Origin: Cyathus striatus
Taxonomy: Eukaryota > Basidiomycota > Agaricomycetes > Agaricales > Nidulariaceae
Direction of reading: 5' to 3'
NCBI GenBank assembly: GCA_025738555.1
Contig: JAOVFP010000006.1
Location: forward strand, 1,054,001-1,118,000
Length of the DNA stretch: 64,000 nucleotides
Shown here: one piece after another, positions 35,427-46,804 of the stretch
How positions within the stretch are numbered: position 1 is the stretch's first letter
Layout of the letters: each line of letters opens with the position of its first letter
Notes under the pieces: model-generated
What the model was told of the DNA's origin: nothing
The model's database searches: none
What the model saw: the letters and a program-made list of their open reading frames with translations, nothing else
Made by a program: the position numbers and the translations under genes

Positions 35427-36677
35427 TTTTGAGAGATTGAAGTAGGTTGAGAAATAATATGTGGAGGTTGTGTGCAAGTTGTGTGAACAATTTGTAAGTT
35501 TTCCCCTCCTTTTAAGTCTTCCCCGCCCCCGTGAGCCGTGCTTCGGGCTTGTGCTAGCAAGTCAATTCTTATGATGCTCGATTGGGGGACACGTGTGTAA
35601 TCCGCGATTACTGGAAGGATTTTCAATCGATAAAAAATTAACCGGTGCGTAATGATCACGCAAAAATTTCATCCTATTCCATCCTTGAAGGGACTCTGTC
35701 TATACGAACATGGCGAGAGGCGTAAGTGGCACCACGAGACAGTTGAACGCGTTCGAAATCGTTGCCCGAGGAAGGGACCATAGAGACTGGGTCCTTAGGT
35801 TGGAAAGGTGATGACATGAAAAGTAATGATGCGGTAAATCGATAAACGCGCTATTGCTTGCTAACAGCACTTGAAACAAACAAAGCCAAGAGCACTTCGT
35901 GGGATTTCTTTTCCTCATCGTCTTAGTTGTGAGTTTCATATTTCTCCCGCCCCTGCTCTCCCTTGCCATCGTGGGATTTTTCAACCATACCAGGTTGGTA
36001 TTGCATATCGTATGAACGGTATGCCCCCTGGCTTATTCTATATCTTTTGTCCCAATGGGAGATGCGCGGAAAAATTATGTGGCATGGGTTATCCTGCGTA
36101 CGACATGCTCACTCATGCTAATGATCTAAATCTAAATATAACAACCCACTACTAATAATAGTTTAGCTACTTGGTGTGTACCAATTTCTGACCTGTTTTA
36201 TCTCGTCGTAAGCGACGATTGATCTAGATTGCACCAAGTATGGCACCCCACTCGGTTGAAACCCATTCTTCAAACTCATACTTGAGTATTTATTCTCACT
36301 AAAACCTCATCTTACGCATGTTTTTTAATCATACGTTATACATAATTGAAGGCACTCCCTGGCACTGAAATTCTGAAACAAGTTCTTGCAGCGAAATCCC
36401 CTTACACTAGCCATTTCCATCCAATTCAAGCCAAATCAGGGTATGTATGTAGTTCATTTTCAGGGTACTTATGGCATGCAGTGATGTCACGGAAACTGCG
36501 TGCATCATTCATCACTTGTCGTGGAAAGTTTCCGCCATTGTAAGTCCGCCAATAGAACACATAAATAAGGACTCACCAAGGGGATGAACGGACTCGCAAT
36601 CACACAATTTATAACTTCATACCCACACTACCGTTCAACTCACATCTTGCTGTTCGACGCCCACAACGAGTACAAGC
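35427..36677. promoter_or_regulatory. shared intergenic region of divergent flavodoxin pair
   Basis: This 1.25-kb stretch lies between two divergently transcribed paralogs, so it contains both promoters. A TATA-like ATAAATAAGG lies at about 36562, some 115 nt before the copy 2 start. The ORFs inside have no recognisable coding character. Confidence 0.45.
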
Positions 36678-37539
36678 ATGTCCTCACCAAGAGTCGCAGT
36701 GATTCTTTATTCCATGTACAGTCACATAACCAAAAGTGGGTCTTAGTCTTCATATGCTTAAACCGAAGGCGTTCTTTTGACATTCATCTATCACTCAGTG
36801 GCTGAATCGGTCAGCGCGGGTGTTGCAAGTGCAGGTGGGAAGGCGGACATCCTTCAGTGCGTGCAGTCACCATGACGTTCTATGCTTTGAAACTAACATC
36901 ATATCGTGATCGAAATATAGAGTTCCAGAAACCCTTTCACCGGAAGTCCTTAAACTCCTTCGTGCACCACCAAAACCTGATTATCCACATGTAACGACGG
37001 AGAACATCACTAACTACGATGCGTTCTTAATGGGCGTTCCGACACGGTATGGCAGCATGCCAGCCCAGTGGAAGGTGATATGTCCCGAAATTATATTCTT
37101 GTCACTCTTAATTTTAAGAATTGGTATCTCGCTTAACAGACATTCTGGGATTCTACCGGCCAACTATGGGCAGCTGGTAAATTAGCAGGCAGATATGCTG
37201 GTATTTTTGTATCGACAGCAAGCTTGGGGGGCGGTCAAGAGGCGACTGCGTTGAACACAATGTCTACCCTTGCACACCACGGAATTATTTATGTGCCATT
37301 TGGTTACTCTCATGCAGCAGCGCAGCTGACTAACCTGACTGAGGTACATGGAGGTAGTTCATATTCATATCCCATTTTGTAGATGTGACATGGCTAAGAA
37401 TTTAACAGGGTCTGCGTGGGGTGCAGGAACACTTGCAGGTGGAGATGGCTCACGACAACCGTCGGCTCTTGAGCTAGAGTTGGCAAAGATACAAGGGAGA
37501 GCGTTTTATGAAACTATTTCGAAAGTGAAGTTTAATTAG
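36678..37539 (+). CDS. flavodoxin-like NAD(P)H:quinone oxidoreductase, copy 2
   Basis: Five exons (36678-36735, 36799-36856, 36921-37074, 37140-37353, 37409-37539) give 204 aa. Exon lengths are 58, 58, 154, 214 and 131 nt against 58, 58, 154, 214 and 128 in copy 1, so the two are recent-to-moderate duplicates. Conserved stretches: [54 protein letters not shown] and [20 protein letters not shown]. The FMN phosphate loop reads [12 protein letters not shown]: the Gly found in copy 1 (SMYGHI) is Ser here and Ala is Thr. This could weaken FMN binding or shift specificity. The gene is otherwise intact with standard splice sites. Confidence 0.85.
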
Positions 37540-38050
37540 GGAATATTTTATTTATCTGCAGTTTCATGGACCTATTCAATTCATGTCCGACTAGAATCGG
37601 TTTGTAAGGTATTACAGACATCACACATATAACTACAAGACCGCTGGCCGCGTGGCACGGCTATGTCTTGCAGAAGTGCTCCTCCGGCAGAATAGATTCC
37701 AAATACCTATGGTCTGAGACACTGAACGTTCATACTTCGCAGTTTTAGAATAATTGCACCCAAGACAAAAATACGTGGAAGGGACGAGCCGCCAGCGGTG
37801 ATCTCAGAAAGTCGGAAGTAAAATTTAGATTACTCTATTTCCAGAAAACCTCAGAGGAGTCGGAATATCAGGGTTTGCAGATCATTGATTCGATTATCTA
37901 CACATGTTATGGCAGGGAAAACAGCAAGTACTCAAGTCGTCGTAAGTGTCAGTCATTAGGTGTCGTAGTATGTCGTCGTGACAAGTCATTAGTAGAAAAA
38001 GAATTCAAGGGAAGGAAATAAAAAGAAGAGTCAGAATACAACACTTCACG
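37540..38050. other. intergenic, no gene seen
   Basis: This is the convergent 3' flank between flavodoxin copy 2 and the Cys-rich secreted protein. Nothing is supported here beyond presumed 3' UTRs. Confidence 0.45.
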
Positions 38051-38873
38051 TCAAGCTAGTAAAGAGATGAGAAAGAAGTTTAACAGCCATAACGCATGTT
38101 GATCCCGAATTCGAATTACCGCACTGGTGGCGGTACTACTTGTTTGTATCGCAGGTGCTATACCGCCAGTTTCCGGACTATTAGCAGTCGCAGAGACGTT
38201 CCCTAAGAGAGTACTCTCTATTCCACAGATATCTCTCATCCCAGACAGCACTGAAGGTAAGTCTGTTGTGTTGAGAACATCCTCTTGCCCGGTTTTGATG
38301 AAACTGTCCTCAATAGTAACACAATCAGCGCTGATACCACGGCTAAATACGATTTCGAATATAAAGTAGACATACCAATCAACGCACTGAGGAAATGCTG
38401 CTTGAAACGTATCAGCGCAAGCACACTTAATAACATCAACGAATTTTCCGGGGTTAAATATAATCTGTTTATATAATGACAACAGTGTTGTTAAACTCTA
38501 GGATACCAAGACGTAAGTCCACTGACATTGGTAAAGTTGGCAAGGACAGGGGCTGCTTCAGCACAGCTGTTGATGCTCGGGTAGCTCTGAGATGGTGTTA
38601 AATTTGTACGTTAGTAAAGCAGTACATTCACGCCCACAATCCACCTACACAGTATAGGTAAAGTACAATGCAACAGCTTACCTTTGCGCAAACAGGACAT
38701 GATGGTGGATCATTCGGAAAGATGGGATCTGCACGGAGATACAGATTAGATAGGAATGTAGCCGACGATTGTGAAACAGGTGATGGAGCGCCAAGAACGA
38801 GTAAGTTAAAATATATATAAAACAAAAGGAATGTATTCTTCTGGCTCTGGTTCAGGAACTTGAAGGGGAACAT
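38051..38873 (-). CDS. Cys-rich GPI-anchored-type secreted protein
   Basis: Four exons (38873-38682, 38586-38527, 38464-38376, 38303-38051) give 197 aa. A hydrophobic N-terminal segment (TFLLFYIYFNLLVLGAPSPV) looks like a signal peptide. The mature part carries regularly spaced Cys: CPVCAKSYPSINSCAEAA, IIFNPGKFVDVIKCACADTF, FPQCVDCFIKTGQEDVLNTT and GMRDICGIESTLLGNVSA. The C-terminus ends in a short hydrophobic tail (HALWLLNFFLISLLA) after a Ser/Thr-rich stretch, as in GPI-anchored proteins. Similar small secreted proteins are common in Agaricomycetes, with unknown function at the cell wall. Four exons with consistent phases and the Cys pattern support it. The signal peptide begins unusually far from the start (about 13 residues of polar leader), so an internal start is possible. 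Confidence 0.72.
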
Positions 38874-39454
38874 AGTAAATTAGCGCTGCAGAACCCCAAC
38901 TATGGGGTGAGGGAGAGTCACTAATGACTAGTTCCTGGAGTCAAGTGGTGGGGGTAAGTTGGGAGTAAGGTACAAATGCGTGGAGCTCCTTCAGCTGATA
39001 AGCACGGCAAATTCCGGCCAGGCTCCGAGGTTAGGCATAAATAGCAAGATCTCTTGATCTTCCACACAAAATATCACTAAAGCCGATCTTCATTGGGCGC
39101 GAAGATGTGATTGCCAGTGAACACCGGCGCAAATCCTAGTCTCTAGTTTCCATGATCCGAGAATATAGTAATGGCATAACACGTTTGCAGACTTCTGACT
39201 GTGGCGGCTTCGGGGCAGGCTTCGACTCTTTAAGTGCACGTTCTTGGTCGACATTCAATAGTTTAAAGAGTACTTTTTTTCGAAAAGATATGAATCCACA
39301 ATTGACCTGTCCACTTATACACGTAGCTAATAATAGGTTCATTGGACCCTATTCAATAAATAAATTATAACGAATAAAGCAAGAATACAGAAAGGACAAG
39401 GTATTTATAAAGATATTGATATAGGAAATGTAGCAATGGGCTTAAGACCGGCGT
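38874..39454. other. intergenic, no gene seen
   Basis: This holds the promoter of the Cys-rich gene and the 3' flank of the kinase-like gene. No other support for coding. Confidence 0.4.
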
Positions 39455-40866
39455 TCAATCGTTGAGGCTTTCGTTCATCTCAGGTGCTATAAGTGTCTGG
39501 GAGGATCCCGGATGTAGACCATAGGAACTCTGGTCGGTCCATGATTGAATTTTCTTACCGTTATCAGAAGAGATGCGTCGGAGAATTCGGAATGCCGTGC
39601 AACCGACCCTTCGACGGCGTGTAGATGTAAGATGGCGTGACCTGTTTGAACTTGTGGGCGTCGATTTTCTCATGTACCACTGAACCATTAGCAGGACAAT
39701 AGGATCCTGTAGAGGCGGTGGTGGAGTAGGAAGAGGAGGAAGTATTTTAACAGTACCAGTCAGCGACCGAGTTACAGGCATTATGTTCCAATGTCTATGT
39801 AAATCAATGAAGAGTTTCTTGAGCTGATTCCAGTGAAAGTGTTGTGCTGCCTGCTCTATGTTTTTGCCATGTTCCCGACTTCCGAATGTAACAATATTTT
39901 GGACAGAGAGAAATCGAACTTTGCCGTCCGTTGTGATGATTATGTTTGACGGTAGAATTGCCTCGTATATCAGGCCGAGCCGCTGAAGTCTGGATACCGC
40001 TGCATATACGACATTTTTGTCGCATCTTTCTACCAGCCTTCCTATTGCAGGTTCTTTCATAATGCCAATAATGTTCCCGTTAGAAGTGATATGGCCGAGG
40101 ACTTCAAAGCCTAAATCGAGGCCCTGAATTCGCCTGTGTCCGTTCATTTCTTCGTTTATCCATCTTATTGTTTCATTATTCCATCCAATCAAGAGATCTC
40201 CAAGCTGTTAAGTGTGTGCCATCGGTAATATATATTTCAGGTAGTACTCACCGACATGTCGGTTATTCCATATGCCTTCTCGTTCTTCACATGATATCCA
40301 CCTTGACATTTTAACCTCGTTCTCATCCACCAGTGGAGCCCATGGCTGGCAAGTGACGGATGTGAGTCGCTTTTGTCGGTGTTGGATATGGTAAACTCCT
40401 TCGTGGTCTTGGATAAGGTACGCCCAATTGGTTGAACCGAATTTCAATGATGGTAGTAGTGTTTGCTAAATAATTATTCTATTGAGCTCTTACTATCGGC
40501 AGCGTGTATTACACTAACAATTATTTGCAATGTCCATTTTATCTCTTTCTCGACTCTTTGATCCTCTTCGGGGTCATATGCGGACCTATAGCTGGGAGAG
40601 ATAACGGCAGGTGCTTGGAGGACGATTACGTTTTTCCCCTGTAGCAAAGGGTAGAAGCTTGCATATGGGAGATGTATATGATCTTCTAGATATCTAGTCA
40701 TATACCGGGAATGCATCAGGGAATCTAGGTTGGCTTCCATATATCGCAATGTTAGTAAGTAGTCCCAGTTAAGCGTTGTGCCGTACTGTAAATCTTGCTT
40801 GAGGTACTCGTGTACACAAAGGTAAACAATAGGTACCTTAAAGAATGCAGCGCCACAAAGTTCCAT
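39455..40866 (-). CDS. degenerate protein-kinase-like protein
   Basis: Exons 40866-40519, 40465-40252 and 40197-39455 join in phase to 434 aa. An optional intron at 40786-40836 would remove 17 residues. The C-terminal half looks kinase-derived: FEVLGHITSNGNIIGIMKEP, a helix with YAAVSRLQRLGLIYEAILPS NIIITTDGKVRFLSVQNIVT F. This lines up with the catalytic-loop region H-x-D-x3-N-x-L-I and the following DFG, but the catalytic Asp and DFG Asp are missing (YEAILPSNIII; no DFG). A basic, Pro-rich tail follows. The N-terminal half (WDYLLTLRYMEANLDSLMHS and HIHLPYASFYPLLQGKNVIV) is not a kinase N-lobe I recognise. I infer a pseudokinase or a kinase-fold protein of a lineage-specific fungal family. 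An upstream ATG at 40963 opens MAHPQLKIISRSDSRIYEGF in another frame and may belong to a missed first exon. Confidence 0.5.
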
Positions 40867-40963
40867 TTTTAGACCTTCCTTTCCAGATTTCAGCCTGCAG
40901 TGTAAATCCTTCGTATATCCTTGAATCTGACCTGGATATTATTTTAAGTTGTGGGTGCGCCAT

Positions 40964-43383
40964 TTTAAATTATATAAGTGATAAAAAACTGCATTGAATC
41001 CGGTAGCTCGGAACAACATGGCCGCCCCGAACTTTTGACGAGGCCGCATCGCGCTGATTGTGGTATCCAATGAATCTAATGAGGGTCCACAGATAACAAA
41101 GAATGACCTGTGCTACCAGAGTATGTCTATTCTATGTGCTATGAGCTTTACGGAGTCAGCTCAGGCCACAACTCGCGACAAATTACGTTCGCAGATTTAC
41201 TGTTGCTTGTCTATCAGTTGATGCTTAATTTCATTATAAAAGATGTTCGCTCAGTAAAGATGCAGAAACACACGCCAATCTTTCTTAATTTTTCTTATGT
41301 GTGCCGTTAAAAAAGCAGCATGTCCTCGACATGGTATTTGGTGGTGCCTAATTCAAGCATGCCCAGCAGCCATGAATGGGAAACCATGTCAAGCTCCTAC
41401 GGTCGTAGACGGCATAATCTCTTCGCCATGTTCAATCTGTACAAGCTACTAGCAAGTGCTCACTCGGAAACATCGACGAGAGATGCAGACAGCGTCCTGT
41501 TTTTGTCATCCTTCCGTCGTATAACAACGCTGGTGCAAAATTCCGGTGCGTACATATATGACAATGACCTATCCTATTTTGGCACCCCGCTGATTGTACG
41601 CTTTCTCTTAGAAAACACCGACAAACTTATGTCTCGCAAGCAATTTGCGCAAAGTGGCTTGAATATAATATACATATTTAACTTGTATAAATAATGTAAT
41701 GAGTGTACGCAGGCTTATACTGTAAGCTACAACTTTTCCTCAATCACAAATTTCTGCAGATTTAAACTTTCGCTGACAGGTTATGTTCGGATATAGTGCC
41801 GTTGTCCGTCTCTTTCTGCTTGTATTTATATTCACTTCTGGCTTCTCCAATGTTTTTGTTTTTTTTTGCATAGGTCTGATAGTCATTATAAAATACTTCA
41901 CTATATAATATACGACATGAGTAGTAGTACCACCTACCACATACTGTACGTAAATTAAGTTATGGATCATAGTAACGCGGCTGCGGGGTAAATTAATACC
42001 ATTATTTGTTGTCGAGCATGTAATGACTTTCGATAGAAGAGTAATGTTTAGTCTTCACTGTTAAATTTGTCCGCAGTCACTGCTAATGCCAGGCTGAGTG
42101 GGTGCTACAATATTAACCTAGAATTGTGGCGTAGTGGGCGGTGACAAATTCCTATAAAATTAATGTATCATACAACATTAGTTTAGTTGTAGATTGTAAT
42201 GTAAGTTTTTCGTAATTCAAATGTCCAAGTTTCGTATGTTAGTGCTATGTCAGTGTGTGCGTTGAAGGTTGAGAAAAGAAAAATGTTATCCTAGAGGAAT
42301 AGCGAATACACCGAAGCTAATAATCCCGAGAAGAAAGATGTACTCGGAGAACTGTTATATTTTCCATCATGATATAGTTAGTACTCAAGGATCATGAATA
42401 TAGTTGGCTTGAAACTGATTAGCAGTGATTCCCTGCGCTGAACTTGTTCCGAGAACTACAATAAGGGGTTTAGGACACAATGTTGTAACCTCATTGTGAA
42501 CATACCATGTACACAGCGTGTCGGACTGGAGAATTAAATATACAGTTCAATGTTGGGGATACGCAACATGGCGGGTGGCTACAACGGTTCTTTAGCGCGC
42601 GCTAAAAAGAACGCTCGGTTATTTCAGGTTTGTACTTGTTCGAGACAAGGTCCATTTACATCCTCGCAGGAATTAGGAAGAAAAAAGTTAAGTAACGTTA
42701 TATGAGCTAATAGCGATACGATTTATGAAATTTTAACGGTATATGCAGGTGACGAAGAGTAAAACTTACGGAATTAGATAATGTAAAAATCCGATCATGT
42801 TTTTCAATAAGGCCGTAGTGACGACTGATCTCAGAGATCTGGACCATGTAATGACGCGACAAAACAACCAAGCTTAATCTTTGCTAGTTGGTTCACCAGC
42901 GCAGTTGAGCGGAACAATCAAAATGTAGCGTGAAGTGATGGACACCGTACGAAGACAAAGGAGTAGACAAATTGCCCATAAGGTCGTCAAGTATAAGTTG
43001 AAACATGGTCACTAAAGCCGCGCCCTAACCTCGGAGGGTACACCCACAAATGGTTACCAGTTGCATGGCGAAGCCAAGAATAAGAATGTTTGAACTGAAG
43101 CAAATGATTACATATAGAAACTCCGAGAAATAAATAAAAACAACGAAATAAACCTCAAGTTAGTGATTTGTCGATGTCATGGCAACCAGTGTCATTCAAC
43201 GCATTTTGCTCGCAGAGCATTGCCCATTTTATATCTACTGTAGCAATACTATTGCATAGTATGCTTAACCATTATATTCCAACAATGTCCATAGGGGGTA
43301 TCAATCCTTGTGAGCGGGCTAAAGAAATATGTGCATTGTCGGAGGAAGAGTAATCGTAAAGTGAAGCAATAATCGCCATACAT
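40964..43383. other. long stretch without confident gene
   Basis: About 2.4 k of AT-rich DNA. One 124-codon ORF (41320-41694, +) has no homology I recognise and no splice support. A perfect 16-bp palindrome lies at 42591-42606. Confidence 0.4.
42591..42606. repeat. perfect 16-bp palindrome TTTAGCGCGCGCTAAA
   Basis: The sequence is its own reverse complement, and the flanks extend the arms (GTTC on the left, GAAC on the right after two extra A). It sits in AT-rich DNA with no gene nearby. Confidence 0.75.
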
Positions 43384-44327
43384 CTAGAATGCGGAGACGG
43401 CGAAGGTGACCATTCCCATAGAGAGGGCGATCAACTCCCTGAAATCTGCGCTGATGAGGGAAGAGGCTCCAGATGACAGAGTTCCACCCTTGAGACCACC
43501 TGCGGCGGCAACACCAGCACTGTTAAGGAAGGTGGAACCGCAGGTGTTTACAACACCAGTGTAAAGTGGGGTCTGGTTGTTAAGGAGTTGGCTGTTGGAC
43601 AAACCAGGTGCGTAGGGGACCTGCGACTCAAACGTGATGTACGCAACGAGCACGGAACGAGTGCAGGAAACGCAAAGTTTGTCGGAGGATAGCGATGGGG
43701 TGAGGAAAAGGAAAGGAAGGTTCGTTTCGCTGTACGTCGCAATATTAGGAGTGACGGCAGAACTCTCGGCACGGCGGCTCAAGGAAGAAGGTGCTTCTGC
43801 ATCCATAACACACCAATCACCAGAGTCATTCTTGCTGCAAACCGCGGTCTTGAGAGGGGTGATAGCATAAAGAACGTCGTAAATCTTGATCACGTCGTCG
43901 TTGGACGAAAGCTCGCTGGAGCACGCTGTGTAGAAGTTGGCGAGTTTTCCACGGATGAGACTGTCTGGGCACTTGTCAGAGATATCGGTTGAGCATAGGC
44001 TGGTCAGAGCCGAGCTGACGGTGGCTTTGGAAGGGGTAGAGCTCGCGTTGCCGCCTGCACCAAATGCAGATGTAGAATCAATGAGGGTTTGGGTGCAAGC
44101 GGTGAGGTCGCTATCACTGTTCAGCGCTGTAAGAAAGGTCCCGCAGGTGCTGCTAATGCCACTGGGAATCAGGGGGCTGGCAGTTGCTGTGCTGGAGGCT
44201 GCTGAGGATGACGCCTGCAAAATTTGTGGGTTACGGTGGAAACCTATTGTTGAACACAAATATCACGTACCGACTGGGCGAATGCGGCCGAAGTCAACAG
44301 AGAGATTATTGCAAAAGACTTGATCAT
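43384..44327 (-). CDS. secreted GPI-anchored-type DUF7729-like protein
   Basis: Two exons (44327-44271 and 44214-43384) give 295 aa. The N-terminus MIKSFAIISLLTSAAFAQS is a clear signal peptide. The mature part begins with a Ser/Ala-rich stretch, then GISSTCGTFLTALNSDSDLT ACTQTLIDSTSAFG, SLCSTDISDKCPDSLIRGKL ANFYTACSSEL, VCSKNDSGDWCVMD and SSDKLCVSCTRSVLVAYITF. About twelve Cys are seen, likely paired in disulfides. The C-terminus ends in a hydrophobic segment (LIALSMGMVTFAVSAF) after Gly/Ser-rich sequence, as in GPI-anchored proteins. I recognise it as a widespread Agaricomycete surface protein resembling DUF7729 members, without known activity. The intron has GTACGTG and TTTTGCAG ends. Codon and amino-acid composition are strongly coding. 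Confidence 0.78.
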
Positions 44328-46804
44328 TGTTTAAAGGGAGGGAGTGTAAAGGAGTGGACTAGTTCGTTGCTGAGAGCGACGACGATGGAGGAAAAGGTGA
44401 AAGAGGAGGCTGCTGGAGGGGGAAATGAAAGGCCGTGCTGAGAAAAGCTAGACCCGAGACCCTTGATTGTTCCATGTTTGACAGTCTCGAGGATAAATAA
44501 ATCAAAACAAGCTTGTGGCTCGCCATCCGGCCCCCTGTCTTCAATCTTCACCCCAGTATCATCAGCTACCGTCGTACATCTGCTTTTCTCAATTCCACTG
44601 CACATTATGTATGTATAGCCCTCTTTCTACCACTTTTATTCATTCAGCGCATTCCGTTGCTTCTATTCAGGTAAGTGCAACTCAAGTGGTACTTACATTT
44701 AAAGACAGTCAATTTTCTCGCGTATGACATACCGCCGCCCATCATGTTCTTGATTGTTCTGTCGTGTAAATTCTCTTCGAACTTCGAAGGCCAAACAATA
44801 CATTTCAACAGACGACACATGGCCCCATGGTGCCTTGGTATACAGGAGAACTATGTACGTGTACTATACTGCCTCCGTTTTATGCTTTTATATATAGAAT
44901 CGTGTCAACGTCCTCCCTGCTCCCGCGAATCATAAGCTTCTCATGGATCCTCTTTCCTTTGTATGGTTGCAAATATCTTGCACTTGACCCCCTCGAGACA
45001 GCCCGAGACTTGTATCATCTGCTACTTGACACCCAGCGGCGATCAATCCCCATACTCTGTCTCTATTATCGGGTGGGATATCGATTCGGTCGTTGTCTAC
45101 TAACGCTTGTGCACTTGTCAAAAAAATAGCCGCCTCCACTGGCCTTCAAAATCCGAACCAGGATGTTCACGTTTTGTATACCCGACTCTCACATATATGC
45201 CTTTGGAGGTTCTTTCTTAGAAATGTGCATTTGGACAAAATATACGCCAATGAACTGGTTATTAAATGCCATCTCGTAGTCGCCGTCTTGTGGCTTAACT
45301 CCGATAAACTGCCTCCGCCGGGCATCTCAGCCGTCTATACCAGTCTATACCTCTGTGAGTAGGACATGGAAAGAGGATATCCTTTTGTTGTTCTTTCTGA
45401 CATTTAATTTATCTTGACTGACCGACTCTGGCCGACCGTCGGTTTTGGATTGACTTACCGGGTAATTATTCCCTATTTGAAGGTTCTCCTTCGCTTATTC
45501 CGCCGCTGAAATAGCCTCGTTTTTAAGGGAGGAAAGTTCGACCAAGTACCGATGTGACCGACATGGTTATCCCGATCCGTATGTACTATGTTCGAAATGT
45601 ATCTATAATGGCAGCTCGAGGTCCCTTTTTAAAGGTATGTCATCCCACCCCACATAGTTCTCAAGGTTATATTTTGGACCTTGCGGGGTAGGAATAGCTT
45701 GACGACATAACGATATGATACATACTACCAGTAATATTGGCAGTCCGACCTAGGCGCAACCCCGGCCGCCAGGCCTCAACGTTCAACATTGACAGACGTG
45801 GCGGTCAGGAAACTTTGCTTTTGCTGATCTCCGTGTATATCAATGCCCGTGCATACTAAATACGAAGTCCGCAACTTCGCCAAGCATAACGAATGCGGAA
45901 GACAAGGAGTATTCTGGTAATACGTCCAACGACATAACTTCCCGACGTTGATCAAGTTCCATATTGATAGTGGAACATTCTCCGTGCCTAATCCGTTGAA
46001 AATGGTCGATACGCACTCCAGTCTCCACTCGATCTTCTTACTCGTGTATAACTAAATAAAGCGAAAGCTGTGATTGGCCTTCCGTCGATTTCCCTCGGTG
46101 TCGGGCCCCTGCTCAGCATCGATCACGGAAGAACTTACAGGTGTAGAACTTCATATTCCCATCACTATGGAGGACAAGAAAAATGTTAGAGACTATTATT
46201 GCTTCCCATACTAATGACGAGGAAATTTTCTCCGGTCATGCTCTTGTCCGAGTATCCTGGTAAGTAACCTGTAAGTTAGCTCATTCAGGAACACGCGGTA
46301 AAAACGCATACTTCGAAGAAAGCATCTTTTCTGACTGTAGACTCTAATGAATACCCCCCTCAGCGTCTTGTACGTCTTCAACAGTGCAGTGGCGCTCCAA
46401 TACTGTAATTTTTACGGCAATTTGGACTTATCGTTTCTTAAAAATTATACTGGAGATAGGGAGATATTCAAGTAATCGATCATAAAGTTGTTGCCAGGGA
46501 ACTGGTGCGTCATTTCTACTTCTCATACGCGCTGATGCTCAGGGGATATCTATTGTCGCCACCTTGTGTTCATTTTCAATAAGAGCCTATAGAAGTATTA
46601 GAGGAAAAGAATATTTTTCCGCTTTCTGTCTTTTTAGGAAGATGAGAAACGAGCCAGGTACAAGGTACCAAATCATCCTTTAATCGTCATGATATCAGAA
46701 ATGGATATAGCTCAAATCGACATGATATTAATATTATGAATAGCGGCGAACTAACTAACGTATTATAATAATTAAGGGATTATAGAAAATGTCTATGGCT
46801 GAAG
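44328..46804. other. intergenic, no confident gene
   Basis: About 2.5 kb. It contains the promoter of the DUF7729-like gene. Short ORFs (for example minus strand 46028-45840) look weakly protein-like but have no start or splice support. Confidence 0.4.

Noticed and set aside
41320..41694. 124-codon plus-strand ORF
   Set aside because: No family, no upstream promoter signal seen and no adjacent exon. Kept only as a note.
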